64,000 bases of DNA from the NCBI RefSeq assembly GCF_003171515.1, contig NC_089390.1:5208001-5272000 (forward strand). The letters are read 5' to 3'. The first letter of the stretch is position 1; each line of letters begins with the position of its first letter. This stretch comes from Pyrenophora tritici-repentis. Taxonomy: Eukaryota > Ascomycota > Dothideomycetes > Pleosporales > Pleosporaceae. Made by a program: the position numbers and the translations under genes. Shown in pieces: positions 43,272 through 54,200 of this stretch. The notes beneath the pieces were generated by a model. The model did no database searches, was not told where the DNA came from, and saw only the letters and a list, made by a program, of their open reading frames with translations.

Positions 43272-45171
43272 CTATTCTTCAGCCGACATTGTCAGTATGA
43301 CCGGTTCTGCGTAGTCCGCATACTGTAATTGCATGGCTCTGAAATTTTCGCTATCCGGGACCAATCCCTCCAGAAGAGCATCGCGATGCTTTTCCCAGTC
43401 TTCATGTGGTCTACCCTTTAATAAAGTGTACACAATTTCACATTCCTCCTCGAATTCTTCAACGGTACCCAAGATGCATGGCAGCCGCACCAGTGAGTCA
43501 CCAAAGAGAATCAACCTCACTGATTTCGGCAGAAGATCCGGGTTGCTGAACGCGTGTGAGTTTCTGCGTATAAAGGCCACTTCGGGGTCGTTCAGAGTCA
43601 AGAAAGGAAAGCACTGATTGTAGCTACAGGCCTTGGCTGCGGTGTAGAGTGCACCAATCGACTTGATTCTGTTCCAAATGAGCTGAACAGTATCATAGGG
43701 TCCATCGAAGTGAATGGTGAGTGACTGAGGGGTAACGCCAGATGAAGTCAGACTTGTCGCTTCGTTGATCCACTTGATCGCTTCATCAACGGCGTCGATC
43801 ACCCGACACTCGTCCCAACGGTGAGATTGAATTGTGTTCTGGTGCACACCCCCAAGCCCTGTGATGCTGTTGATTAATCTAACTTTGTTAGCATCGACCT
43901 CAGGCTGATGTGGTGTTTGGTAGCCTTACACCGCCTGCCATAAATCAACACGTCTCTTGACATGCAACTTGGGCAAGGTACGAAAGTGTTCCAACAACCC
44001 ACGAGCATGACATTCTGGCATTGCGACAGATCTGCGGTCTTCTGTGATCTCCATGAACCGCAAATTTGACTGATCTCTCTCATTGATTCCTTCCAGAAAG
44101 CGGATAGCTTGCGAGGTTGCTGATTGATAGTACCTCAGACTCATACGTCCTTCTCTGCATTTTGGCCACCCTAAGAGCACACCATATCTCCGCTCAGATC
44201 CGGGCCTACCTTCTGGAGATCGAAATTTGAACAAATCCCGCAACACCGTTATCTGATCCTCCGTGGGCATGATCCAAGGCAGCCATCCAATGTTTGCGAC
44301 TGTTGAGACCATTTCGTTGACGGTCTCGTCTGTCAACTGGTTTACTGAGCGTAATTTCTTGTGGCTGGTCTGAATTAATATGTCATTGCGACGGTCAATG
44401 TCTCCTTGTCCGTGTCTGTATCTTCGAATCAAGGGTATATTCAGGAGCGACAATACATCCGTTGCTTGTTCATAGCCAAGTGCATAAAAAAACAGCTCCT
44501 TGACTTGAGCTGTTCTGATAAGTTCACATATGGCTCCAGAGCCTGGAGACTATGTTGTAAGGCCTGACGATCGTCATATATAAACATCAACGGGCTCGTC
44601 ACGATGGCCGATAATGGAATGTAATCCTCGTGCGTAGAGAATTCGGAGGTCTCCTGGAGTATATGGCCAACACAGCTGTGCGGATAACGATGCAAGATCT
44701 CCCTTGCAAACTCCGAACTTCCTGACTGAGAGGTTTAGTTTCTTCTCGTCAATGGTATGCGGCGGAATCAGCCAACAGGATCTTACCATGAGCAGAAGCT
44801 GCCACTGCAAAAGCTTCTTCTTGCAAGAGGTAAACCCTTTCCAGCAGGAAATCGAATTTCCCCGCACGTTCCCATCATGACCACATGTTCTGATTGTCGT
44901 CTGATGTCGATGAAACCTCGTGAAAGGATTTGAAAACAATCTCATTGACTTGGAGCGGCAGATTGCGAGTCTCGTCCGCTATTTGCTTGCAGGTGCGTAT
45001 GAGGCTGAGATCCACAGGCTGATCCTTGGAACATCGAAGGCGATTCGTAGTAGGAGAATGGGCGTATCCTCCTGGCACTTGAAAGTAGTAAGTATAAATC
45101 CCGTTGCGGAGTTCACGCGGAAGGCTCATGAAGCGCGACTGCTGCTGTCGAACTGGAGGTCCTGTCGCCAT
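43272..45171 (-). pseudogene. F-box-like gene with one in-frame stop
   Basis: The exon model is 45171-44787, 44721-44603, 44549-43930 and 43878-43272; all joins keep phase (donors GTAAGA, GTGACG, GTAAGG). The N-terminus has MSLPRELRNGIYTYYF, then VDLSLIRTCKQIADETRNLP, a fungal F-box-like family pattern. A TGA at 44875-44877 interrupts exon 1 between NQNMWS and WERAGKFDFLLERV, and no plausible intron removes it. CGA to TGA or TGG to TGA would need one transition. The other 570 or so codons are open, so decay would be very recent, or this is a sequence error. Donor GTGACG of intron 2 is weak and that junction is the least certain. Confidence 0.55.
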
Positions 45172-45224
45172 TCTTGATTACAGGCTCATAGTTGGAATGT
45201 GAGAAAGATGTGTGCGAGAGAGAA

Positions 45225-45233
45225 GTTATATAG
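45225..45233 (-). promoter_or_regulatory. TATA box of the F-box-like gene
   Basis: CTATATAAC on the minus strand, 54-62 bp upstream of the ATG at 45171. Confidence 0.45.
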
Positions 45234-45839
45234 AACAAGGGAGGACACGTATCATGCCCATATCTGTGAGTACACGATGTCCAACATGCATGTTGCCAGG
45301 CAACAGAATTCGCAGATCGGTTGTCGGCCCCTAATTTCGTTGATGGAACTGTGGTCGATCAACAGACAGTGGTTAGTGCGATTCACAATATGTGAGGTAC
45401 AAACTATTGGCATCTCAGGCTGCCATATTTAATCAAAAATCATTTGAGGTGGTAGGTTAAAGTAAGCATACCCATGATAACTCACACACTGATTCTGCAT
45501 AGTTTCGAAAATCATGTAGGATCATCATTTGTACCCCCAAATATGCTCCTGTTGTGTCAGCATTCAACTGTTTCCAGATATCAGATGTCGCTAGGCAGCC
45601 ATATTACCAAACTCCAGCAATGGTACCATGAAAAACTCACGGCAACATGCATCAAACTACATCGACATAGATACGAAACGTTTTGCATGGTGAGACATGA
45701 CGAGTTCGAAGTGTGATGTTCGTGAATTCCGCCTCGGTTCAAGCTGGTCGTAATGGGGTATCGTAGGTCTCGTCCAACACCGCCTACGGCGTTCTATCCT
45801 GCCAGATACGATACAGATGTTGAATATGGCAATCAGCGC
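45234..45839. other. Intergenic, no gene seen
   Basis: Marks the border between accessory-looking genes on the left and conserved core genes on the right. Short frames here have no protein character. Confidence 0.5.
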
Positions 45840-46654
45840 TTATTTACCGCCCACTCTCTTGTTCTTCAACTTGATAGTCTCTCCGTTAACGAAGATACCC
45901 TTGCCCTTGTATGGTTCTGGTACCCTCCATTTCCTTATATTTGCCGCAAATTGCATCACGACTTCTTTCTCTGGCCCCTCTAGTAGTAAGCGTGTCGGTT
46001 GCGGTGTACTGGCGGTGACGTTCTTCGGTATGCCCAGCTCGACTGGGTGAGAGTATCCGACCTTCAGGTTGATGAACTTCTGACCAGGGTACTCAGACTT
46101 TACGGTTGTTGCGGTATCTTCGACAGAGGCACGGAATCCAACACCGACGAAACTCAGGATCGCGCTGTGGCCTTCGCTAACGCCGAGGATGTGGTTGTGG
46201 AGGTAGGCGCGCACGAGGCCTGGACAGAGGTTAGCAAGAAAAAGAACGAAACAGATATGGCGCCCGTACCCCACATTGCCCTTTGCTTCCTGTCTCTTTC
46301 ATCCTCTATCGTCAACGTGGGCCCATTCAGAGCAGGATCTTGATTGATGTTGATGTATGGTGGAATGTCCATTGAGAGTTCGCCGAGCGGTCCCTTAATA
46401 TGTACAGTAGACATTGCTTGTACTCGTGAAGCTCTAGCCTTTGCCGAAGGCGCAACTACCTGGAAAGTGACTCCCTGGGGAATTGAGAGCGGCAGAGACC
46501 CAATCTTCGACTGACATGGCGTGGTCGAGGTAAAGGTCCTGTGTGGCGAGGGTCTCGCAAATGCGGGCAGCAAGAATGTCGGTATCGAATCGCTTGGGTG
46601 AATTGATGCCTTTGCGAGGCTTTGGGCGCACCGCCGTCGTGCTGGAGAGAACAT
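45840..46654 (-). CDS. MRPL6: Mitochondrial ribosomal protein uL6m
   Basis: Exons are 46654-46270 and 46219-45840 (254 aa), with a 50-nt intron (branch GCTAAC). The presequence-like N-terminus MFSPARRRCAQSLAKASIHP precedes the ribosomal L6 fold. RKQRAMWG joined to LVRAYLHNHILGVSEGHSAI spans the splice junction, followed by LSFVGVGFRAS and ending KGKGIFVNGETIKLKNKRVG. An upstream in-frame ATG at 46726 would add 24 residues that spoil the targeting peptide, so 46654 (ACAACCATG) is preferred. It sits in the large mitochondrial ribosomal subunit near the factor-binding site. Divergent from KAR5. Confidence 0.92.
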
Positions 46655-46963
46655 GGTTGTCGTCGCCTGCAATTGCAGTCGCGAAGATTTCCCAAAGTCG
46701 CGAATCTCCAGTCGCCGCTTACTCATCCAATGTTGTTGGTGGGGCTGGACCCCTGCTCAAACTGCCCTGCATCCTTCAACACCAACACTTACATCGTCAA
46801 CTCTTCGTGGCGGAAATGTTGTACGATACGGTGTAATATATCGCGACCTGATCCCGTCAGCTTTCCAGTCTCTCACCCAGGCTGGAAGTTCCTGCTCATT
46901 GATTAACAGCTTGCCGTCCTCTTACTACAGATCGCTCTTACCTAACTGTCGCAGCAAGACACC
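46655..46963. promoter_or_regulatory. Shared divergent promoter, MRPL6/KAR5
   Basis: 309 bp between the two start codons. Pyrimidine-rich towards KAR5. No single motif stands out. Confidence 0.55.
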
Positions 46964-48826
46964 ATGCTTCAATCCATCATACGCAGCACACAGCAGGCTC
47001 TCTTACTTTACCATGGGAACCTATGGATCATACTAGGATCACTATCTTCGTGTTCAATCAATCATTATCTTCTTTTCTTCCACTACCTCATACTTCTCAG
47101 CCCTTGCTCAATCTTGCTCGCCAACTGTGTTCTTCTCTCGATGATGCCGGTCGTTATACAACACGCTAACCACATGGACATTCGAAATGGATTCTCAATC
47201 TCAAAGCTTGTTCTGGGCGGGCTGTGCTCCCTTCCTATGGCGTTCTCTTACCATCATTCTCCCCCAGCAGACGCGCTTCCAACAGTCAACGTGGACTCGC
47301 TTTTCCAACATACAATCTCCAGAAACCACAGGATGATAACTCAAGCCGTTGATTTCGTCGTGTCAATGCAGACAGCGCCATCATGTACCCGGATGGCCGC
47401 TTCCCACTTGATGAACGAGTGCAAACTTCTTGAACATGCACCGGACTTTGCCAAATCCCGACCTGAGGCATACCTGGACAACGTCAAGACTGAATACGCA
47501 GCTAAACTCGCTGTATGCGAGATTCTCAGTGCTCAGCCTGCCAATCCAGCACCGCCACCGTATTGCGACATCCTGGTTCCGGCGACGAAGCACTGTGGTA
47601 AAGCGAGTGGCTGGTGGCATGCTCAGCCAGAAGTACCTGATGACAAGCAGTGCTATCCAGGGTTCAAGGACTATCAGTATACTCAATGCCTCAAGAGTCT
47701 CCAGTCAACACCTCAGTACTGGATCTCTTTTAGCAATGCCCGTCAAAATGCGGTGGTCATGTGCCAGGCCAGCAGAGATGCCATTGAGCGAGAGAACCAC
47801 CTTGAGACTTTTAAGAACCTAACTCAAGTCTTGGGTGGAGTGACTTCCACCATGCAGAAGACGACTGAGGAATACGAATCTTTGATTAGAGAACAGAGAA
47901 AGTATTCTGAAGAAGCCCGAGACTCACATCATCGACTGCAAGACGACATACAAGCTATCCAAGAGAAAGCCGTCGCCACTGTCGGCGCTCTCGACAACAA
48001 ATTCAACATCTTCATGAAGTCCTCAATATCCGAACTCATCACCGCACTAGCCAACAGCCAGAGCAACGAAATTGACCGAATCCATGAGAGCATGCAAGCC
48101 TTTTCCCAAGACCTAATATCAGAGAGTTCGCACCTCGCCAAATACTTCACCGGCGAACTCCAACAATACCACGAACATGTCCTGGCCAACCTCCAAACAA
48201 ACCATGAAGCACAAGTCAACAGCTACACCGTCTTATCCAGCTACATGGGTGTCGCCCAGGACACAATCAACAAAACAAACGACATCGCAGACCACTCCCT
48301 CTCAAAAGTCAATACCATCGCCCAGCGACTAGACATCTTCGAGACGCAGACTGAACACATCGCCGAAGGTTTCGCTTTCCTCAACGCCATTCCTGCACTC
48401 GTCGCTCTACTCTTTCGCGGCCTCGTTGCTTCGATCGGTACACTGTTTCTCTTCACCGTTCTGTACAAGGTCAACGTCAAACTCGCTACCTACACAGCCG
48501 GCGCATGCAGTTCGGCATTCCTCCTACATACCTGCGGCGTGTTCGATTGGATTGGAAGGCTCCCTTCCATTGTCGCTAATGTTCATGCCCAAAGCCCACT
48601 CGCGACCGTCGCGGATATGTCGGCTTGGCAAAAGGGTGCGGGTATCGTGCTTTTGCTGTGGGCTAGTGCGTATCCTGTGTGTCGCATCAATGCGTACCTC
48701 GGGGCTTTCATTGCAGTGGGACTGAGGAGGCTCCTTGGACCGCTGTGGTTTAGCGAGTATAGCAACGATGGCGGTGTGGGTTATCTGTCTAGGGTTGAGA
48801 TACCTGCTGGGGCAGGGAAGGTATGA
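46964..48826 (+). CDS. KAR5: Nuclear fusion protein KAR5/Tht1 family
   Basis: A 620-aa single exon. The Cys-rich luminal part includes APSCTRMAASHLMNECKLLE, PPPYCDILVPATKHCGKASG and YTQCLKSLQSTPQYWISFSN then VVMCQASRDAIE, the Kar5/Tht1 signature. A long coiled coil (about residues 280-470) follows, then hydrophobic segments near the C-terminus (ALLFRGLVASIGTLFLFTVL; AGIVLLLWASAYPVCRINAY). This ER/nuclear-envelope protein is needed for membrane fusion of nuclei after mating. The N-terminal 70 residues are odd; the ATG at 47174 (MDIRNGFSISKLVLGGLCSL) would give a cleaner signal peptide and may be the true start. Confidence 0.85.
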   Translation: MLQSIIRSTQQALLLYHGNLWIILGSLSSCSINHYLLFFHYLILLSPCSILLANCVLLSMMPVVIQHANHMDIRNGFSISKLVLGGLCSLPMAFSYHHSPPADALPTVNVDSLFQHTISRNHRMITQAVDFVVSMQTAPSCTRMAASHLMNECKLLEHAPDFAKSRPEAYLDNVKTEYAAKLAVCEILSAQPANPAPPPYCDILVPATKHCGKASGWWHAQPEVPDDKQCYPGFKDYQYTQCLKSLQSTPQYWISFSNARQNAVVMCQASRDAIERENHLETFKNLTQVLGGVTSTMQKTTEEYESLIREQRKYSEEARDSHHRLQDDIQAIQEKAVATVGALDNKFNIFMKSSISELITALANSQSNEIDRIHESMQAFSQDLISESSHLAKYFTGELQQYHEHVLANLQTNHEAQVNSYTVLSSYMGVAQDTINKTNDIADHSLSKVNTIAQRLDIFETQTEHIAEGFAFLNAIPALVALLFRGLVASIGTLFLFTVLYKVNVKLATYTAGACSSAFLLHTCGVFDWIGRLPSIVANVHAQSPLATVADMSAWQKGAGIVLLLWASAYPVCRINAYLGAFIAVGLRRLLGPLWFSEYSNDGGVGYLSRVEIPAGAGKV

Positions 48827-49014
48827 GATGAGTCCAGGTGGTTTGCTTGGTGTTTAGCGGTATTTATTATTCCTGGGACCGGGGTAGGGGCGGGATTATC
48901 TTCATAGCGATCTTTTAGGAAGTATCATCATTTCATACTTTATTACTTGTAGATAGCCACATCTTCCACATATCCATCTACTTTTCTATTCTACCCCACC
49001 ATACCTATAATGAT

Positions 49015-50675
49015 CTACTCCGAATCATCATCATCATCCAATTCCTGAATCCTCCCCGAGCGATATGCCTCCTCCACCGGATTCTGCACATCCATAACAC
49101 CAGTCGCTTTAAGCCTAGCACATCGTTAGCACATCCACTACATTCGACAATAGGACAACATACCGTTCAAAAAGCACAAACAACCTCTCAGCTTCCCTCT
49201 CCTTCTCCTCTTGCGACATAGGCTCCGTCTGCACAACCTCCTCCTTATCCAACCTTTGACCCGTAATCGGATTCACCGGAATGGCCTCATCTATACCCTT
49301 GCCCGCATTCGCCTTGACAACCTCATCAGGCATAGGAATGTTATTGGACAACAAATATCCCGATGCAAACCCATAGCCAACATTATGAACGAAAGTCGCT
49401 GGATCCTTTTGCGAGAGTTCAAACAACATGGACGCAATGGAGCCGCGGAGCGTGGGCGTAAGCGCCGAAGTGGACAAGTTGAGGAGGCGCGAGGATAAAG
49501 TGTCTGATTTGCCGAGGGGCTTGTCGCGTTCGGCGGGGGTAGGGAGGAGGAGCGTTTGCATAGTTTGTTTAACCGGGTCTGAGGCGATTTCGTAGATGCG
49601 ACGGAGGAGGGTGATGACGGGGGTTATAGTATCGTCGAGCTCTTTTGGGGGGGTATACGATGATTGCTTTGTCAAGCAGGGTGACGAGGCACGTGATGTT
49701 GACGTTTGGATCGAAGGAGGGGAAGACTGCTTTTTGGCCTTCGGGGTCTTCTAGGTCGAGGTGCAGGAGGGCATTGACGAGTTCGCGGGTTGGGGTCGCG
49801 AGCGGGGGGAGAGGATGGGTTTCGTCGGACGAGCATTCTGAAGACGTTGGGGATGCTGGGGGTGAAGTGCGGACTTAGGTCTTTGTGGAAGTGGATGATG
49901 TTGAAGACGAGCTTGAGGGTCTCGGAGAGCGCCATGAGTTCCATGCGTTGTGTGTGCTCTTGGGATGGTTGTCGTGAAGTTTTGGAGTACCGGGCGGCAT
50001 GGCGTGCTATGGCTGCGTTGATGCTGTCTGCGAGCTGGTTCTGCCGTACGAGTTGTGCGTAGTCGAGGTTTGCGTCGTAGGTCATGAGGAAGAGGACGCG
50101 GGCGGCGAGGAATTCATCGTCGATACTGTCGCTCTGTGTCCGTCAGTATGCTATACAGTGTTCGGTCAAGTGGTGTATTCTCACCTTCAACTTCTCTGCT
50201 GCATGTGGGCCATGGCCTAAGTCGACGAGGATCTGCCGCGTCTTAGGCTGGAGGAGCAGGGCGTTGGCTATACATCGAAGTGCTTCTTGTGATGCTGGTG
50301 TAGTTTCGCCGTCAAATGCACAGCGACCCAAAGTTCGGAGGCCCTACAACAGTTATTATGGTTGTCGCATTGAGATCAGTTGGGTCTAGAATCACATCTT
50401 CGGTGAATATGGGATCTGAGTTGTCGACTAATCGGCCGTATACTTTGAGTTGTTCAAGCAATTTCCGTCTTTCTGTAGTCTATGAGCGCATTGTCTAACA
50501 TATAATGTCGACCTACGTACGCTCGATGGAAAGTTGTTTCGCGTCTAGGTCGGCCTTTAACTCGGAAAGTAATCTGGTGACGTCGTCGAGCTTGGCTGCG
50601 GCTTTGATTAGTGACAATTGAGGACAGTGTATGAAAGAACTACAAACCTCTTCCCGACTTTTGTGACATTAACAT
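49015..50675 (-). CDS. RIC8: RIC8/synembryn, two homopolymer frameshifts
   Basis: Exons are 50675-50648, 50601-50521, 50472-50396, 50343-50185, 50133-49164 and 49114-49015. The Ric8 armadillo-type protein includes SQEALRCIANALLLQPKTRQ, LVDLGHGPHAAEKLK, FTPSIPNVFRMLVRR, ELVNALLHLDLEDPEGQKAV, DTITPVITLLRRIYEIASD and VGYGFASGYLL, with an acidic end DDDDDSE. It is a chaperone and exchange factor for G-alpha subunits in the cytosol. Within exon 5 the frame shifts by one base at a C6 run (plus-strand G run 49804-49809) and again at a C7 run (49647-49653). One base fewer in each run would give a continuous frame of about 470 aa. Sequencing error is the simplest explanation, since all six exons and splice sites are otherwise intact. 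Divergent from RIF1. Confidence 0.85.
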
Positions 50676-51271
50676 TGTGATTGAGGAATGGAAGATATTT
50701 AGTGGTTGGACGCTTGATGGTATGAAGCTTGAGCTTGCGATGCCCCACTAAGGGACCTCCATGTCAGTTTCCAGGGTCCATCGCGAGTAGAGAGAGACGG
50801 CGTCTCCCAACCATTGTTTATTTTGCCGTTCGGACGCCAGGCTTCTGTTTGACAGATGGCTTTCAGACATGTGATACATTTGTATATTGTACATACATAA
50901 GGGAGCAACGCGTCCAACCTGGTGCTGAGGATGGCAAAGACTCGGCAAGATCGAAAATTATATATATCGATAGGAAAGCGCATGCAAATGGCCGTTCTGT
51001 CGGCGCAGTGCAGAGACCACGCGCTGGCTCGAGGGCCCGTCGCCGGGTGAATGGGCACTCTGGTACTTTACGCGGAAGCGTCACGCTAACGCGGACGCCC
51101 GACGCGTCGCCAACACCAGTCTCTGGCGCTCGAGGCCGGGGTAGTCGATCGCCTCCACACTTCAAGGTTGCTCTCTTCACTCACGATACCCTCATTCACG
51201 TACCTGGGAGCAATGCGAGCGCGCTTTTCTGCTTTTGTTTTCTCTTTGTCCTGGTTGGTTTAAGCATAGTC
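50676..51271. promoter_or_regulatory. Shared divergent promoter, RIC8/RIF1
   Basis: 596 bp between start codons. The RIF1 frame is open through almost all of it but has no ATG, so it is leader, not coding. GC-rich with CGCGT-type (MCB-like) ACGCGT-related strings around 51060-51115, which could fit cell-cycle control. Confidence 0.5.
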
Positions 51272-54200
51272 ATGGTTTCCAAATTCGATTCCCTAGCTGC
51301 TCGCCCGCCAACTCCACCAAAAGACCTCCACGATACAGGCCCCGACGAGACGCTGCAATTTCTCGAAGACCCTTTTGGCGAGAAGCCAATCCCTCCACGG
51401 TTGGTAGAGGCGAAGAAAGTGCCCAACACGCCTGAACAATCCCCCTCGTCCGACATCAGCATACCCTCCAGCTCGGCCAGCGCGAGAAAAAGAGTCAACT
51501 TCGAACTATGCGATATACCGAATAGAACGGCCATAGCACATTCCTGGACACCCACGCGTAGCTCGCCGCTCCGACCTCTCCCCCAGACCCGACTTATCCA
51601 GCCGCTCAAGTCCATCTTGAAGCCTTCGGACAGTACGCCAACGCCTCCCCCTACCGACGACGCTGCCACAGCGCACAAGTTCAAAAGCTTTGCCGAAATG
51701 CTCGAATCGATAGTCAAGCAGCTCGCTTCTTCGGAGCGGTCATCGCGGCTGGATGCATATCACTCGCTATATAGGACTATGCAAGCCTATGACAACATCC
51801 CTGATGAACACGCTCTCAAGCAAAAGATGTCTCTATTGACACAGTTCATACAGCGGGATATTTTGGCTACAAGCCCTACTGGAACTGGACTGGACTCACA
51901 AATGATTGGACAAGCAACGAAGCTATTACTGGCACTGTTTCGCGTCTCTGACATAACATCCGCCATGGGCGATGACTTCTGTATCTTCATTGTCGACCGT
52001 TCTACTCACGTGGCGAACAATGGTTCGATACCGAAGACCGTTGTCAACGCCCATCTTTCAGTGCTTATGCAGCAGAACTTTCGCCCCAAGATCTGGACGG
52101 TAATTCGCGTCGAAAAACTGCTAGATGTGCTAGAAACCATTCACGAACGCATATCCGGAAATGCGGTACAGGCCTATCGGATACGCATCTACCGGAGCCT
52201 TATCCGGCAACGACCAGACGTCATGATCAAGCACAGCGAATCCTGGTTTACACACACCCTCAAAGCGTTGATGTCGGTCCAGAAAGACATCAATTCAAGC
52301 GCGTTGGACATATGCTCAACCGCTGCAACGACAATCGCGCACGACCGCCAGGTTTGCAAATCAGTTTTGTCCGTACTAAATCGTGTTAAGAGTGACGGCA
52401 CAACCATCGGAAGTATTTTTGCCAAGGAGCTGGTACGAATGCTGGGCGGCGATCATGCTCCGTTGGTGCCACAGATTTGGGCTGTGGTGACAGCGTTGTT
52501 GAAGGATTCAATGAACAGCGACAATTTCAGTTCCTTGGCGGAGTGGCTCCGTGTTTACGAATCTTTCCATGTCTCCGACAAGGACACGGTCAGGATTCAT
52601 TCCAACGTTGCGTCCGGCTTCTTCATTTATGCCATTAATCTGGGCCCAAATACGAACGAAAGCTGGTCCAAAATGCTTGGGCACACCTCGCTTCATGTAC
52701 TCAATCGTCGTGTACCCGTGAAGAAAGGCGAGCGAGACGCTGTATCATCTGCATACTTCACGTTGCTGTATTACGCTCTTCGACCAACTGCTTCCTTTGA
52801 ACAATTGGACCGATACTGGGGTGAATATGTAGCAGATCTTTGGAAGCCTCTGGTCCGGTTGGCTCCTCATCAACACGCCATTCCTGCATGTCGAATTGTG
52901 TCTGCTCTGTTAAACGGGTCTCGAAAACCATGGAACGAATACCGGGCTTTGGATCTTCGCGCACAGAATATGATCCAACGCACAGAGCTACCTCTTGTAG
53001 ATCCTAAGTGGGTCCGGAAGTCAATGGCGCAGGTTCTGCTATTTGTAGAGAACCTCTTGGATGCCACGCTTTGGACCGAAAGCAAAGAGCCTGAGGATCA
53101 GCCAGTAAAGATGATGTGGTTGGCCGTATTGGACTCTGTGGTTGAAGCAAGCAGCAAGGAGATCGTGGCGTCTACCGAAACTAAAGACGCAATGGCACAT
53201 ATCATCAACTTGCTGCGTAGAATCTGGGATAGGTATACGGCCAAGTTGGCGGTCCCACAGAAAAAGGAGGACATTTGGGCAGACAAGTTTTGCTTCCTGA
53301 TAGAGAGTGTTGTGCAGAAACTTGGCGCCTTCCAATTCGCGGAGAAGAGTCTCACACGCAACGGCAGCAACGAGTTCGAAGTAGCATCGACACCATCGCA
53401 TCGTGCACGGAACCAGGCCACACGTGTATCTCCGCTTCTCTATCTGGTCGATCTCTTGGTGACGCAATCAGAAGGTAAACTGGCCGATCCTGTCCGCCTT
53501 CGTGCGATAAAACTCATCGTTGAGCCTTGCTTTGCTGCACAGAATAGCCGCCTGAGCAAGCTGGAGCTCCTTCGGGACTGTGCTACGACCGTTGACGGTT
53601 CACTGAAGGGGGTGGTAGCTGCGAAGTTTTGGGCACAAATCGTCACATTGCTTAACGCGACGATGCAGGAGCAGACGTCAGCATCAGATGAGCGTGTGGC
53701 TCGTCCACTTGGGAAAGAATACGAACTTGTTGTGGATATTCTGCGTCTAGGATCTGCTTCATTATTGGATCGACCTCATGGTCAGCAAGTCTTGTTGACC
53801 TTCATCGAGACGGTCCGACGAGAAGTAGGAGAGGGTGCGCTCGTTATCGCAGTCATTGAAAAGGTCTCTGAGTCTGTCTTGAAGCGTATATCGGATGATG
53901 AAACAGTCTCTGGTTTGTCGTACGCGAGCATTCTACTCCGTAACCTGCCGAAACAAATGAACCGTAAAGTATTGGACCAAGCCCGGCAAATCCTCTGGCC
54001 TTCAAACTCAACGACAGCACGCAACCCCGACTCTGATCCCTATGTTCATCTGTATGGTGCCATAGCCGCCATTGGATCAGCTGCATATCAGGATCTTGAC
54101 AGGAAAGACGTTGAGCCTACCAAAGGCTTTCTTGCTGCGCTCAGCGCTTCCATTCAACACTGTTCAACATCTCATCTCGCTGTCTACTTGCGCAAGATAC

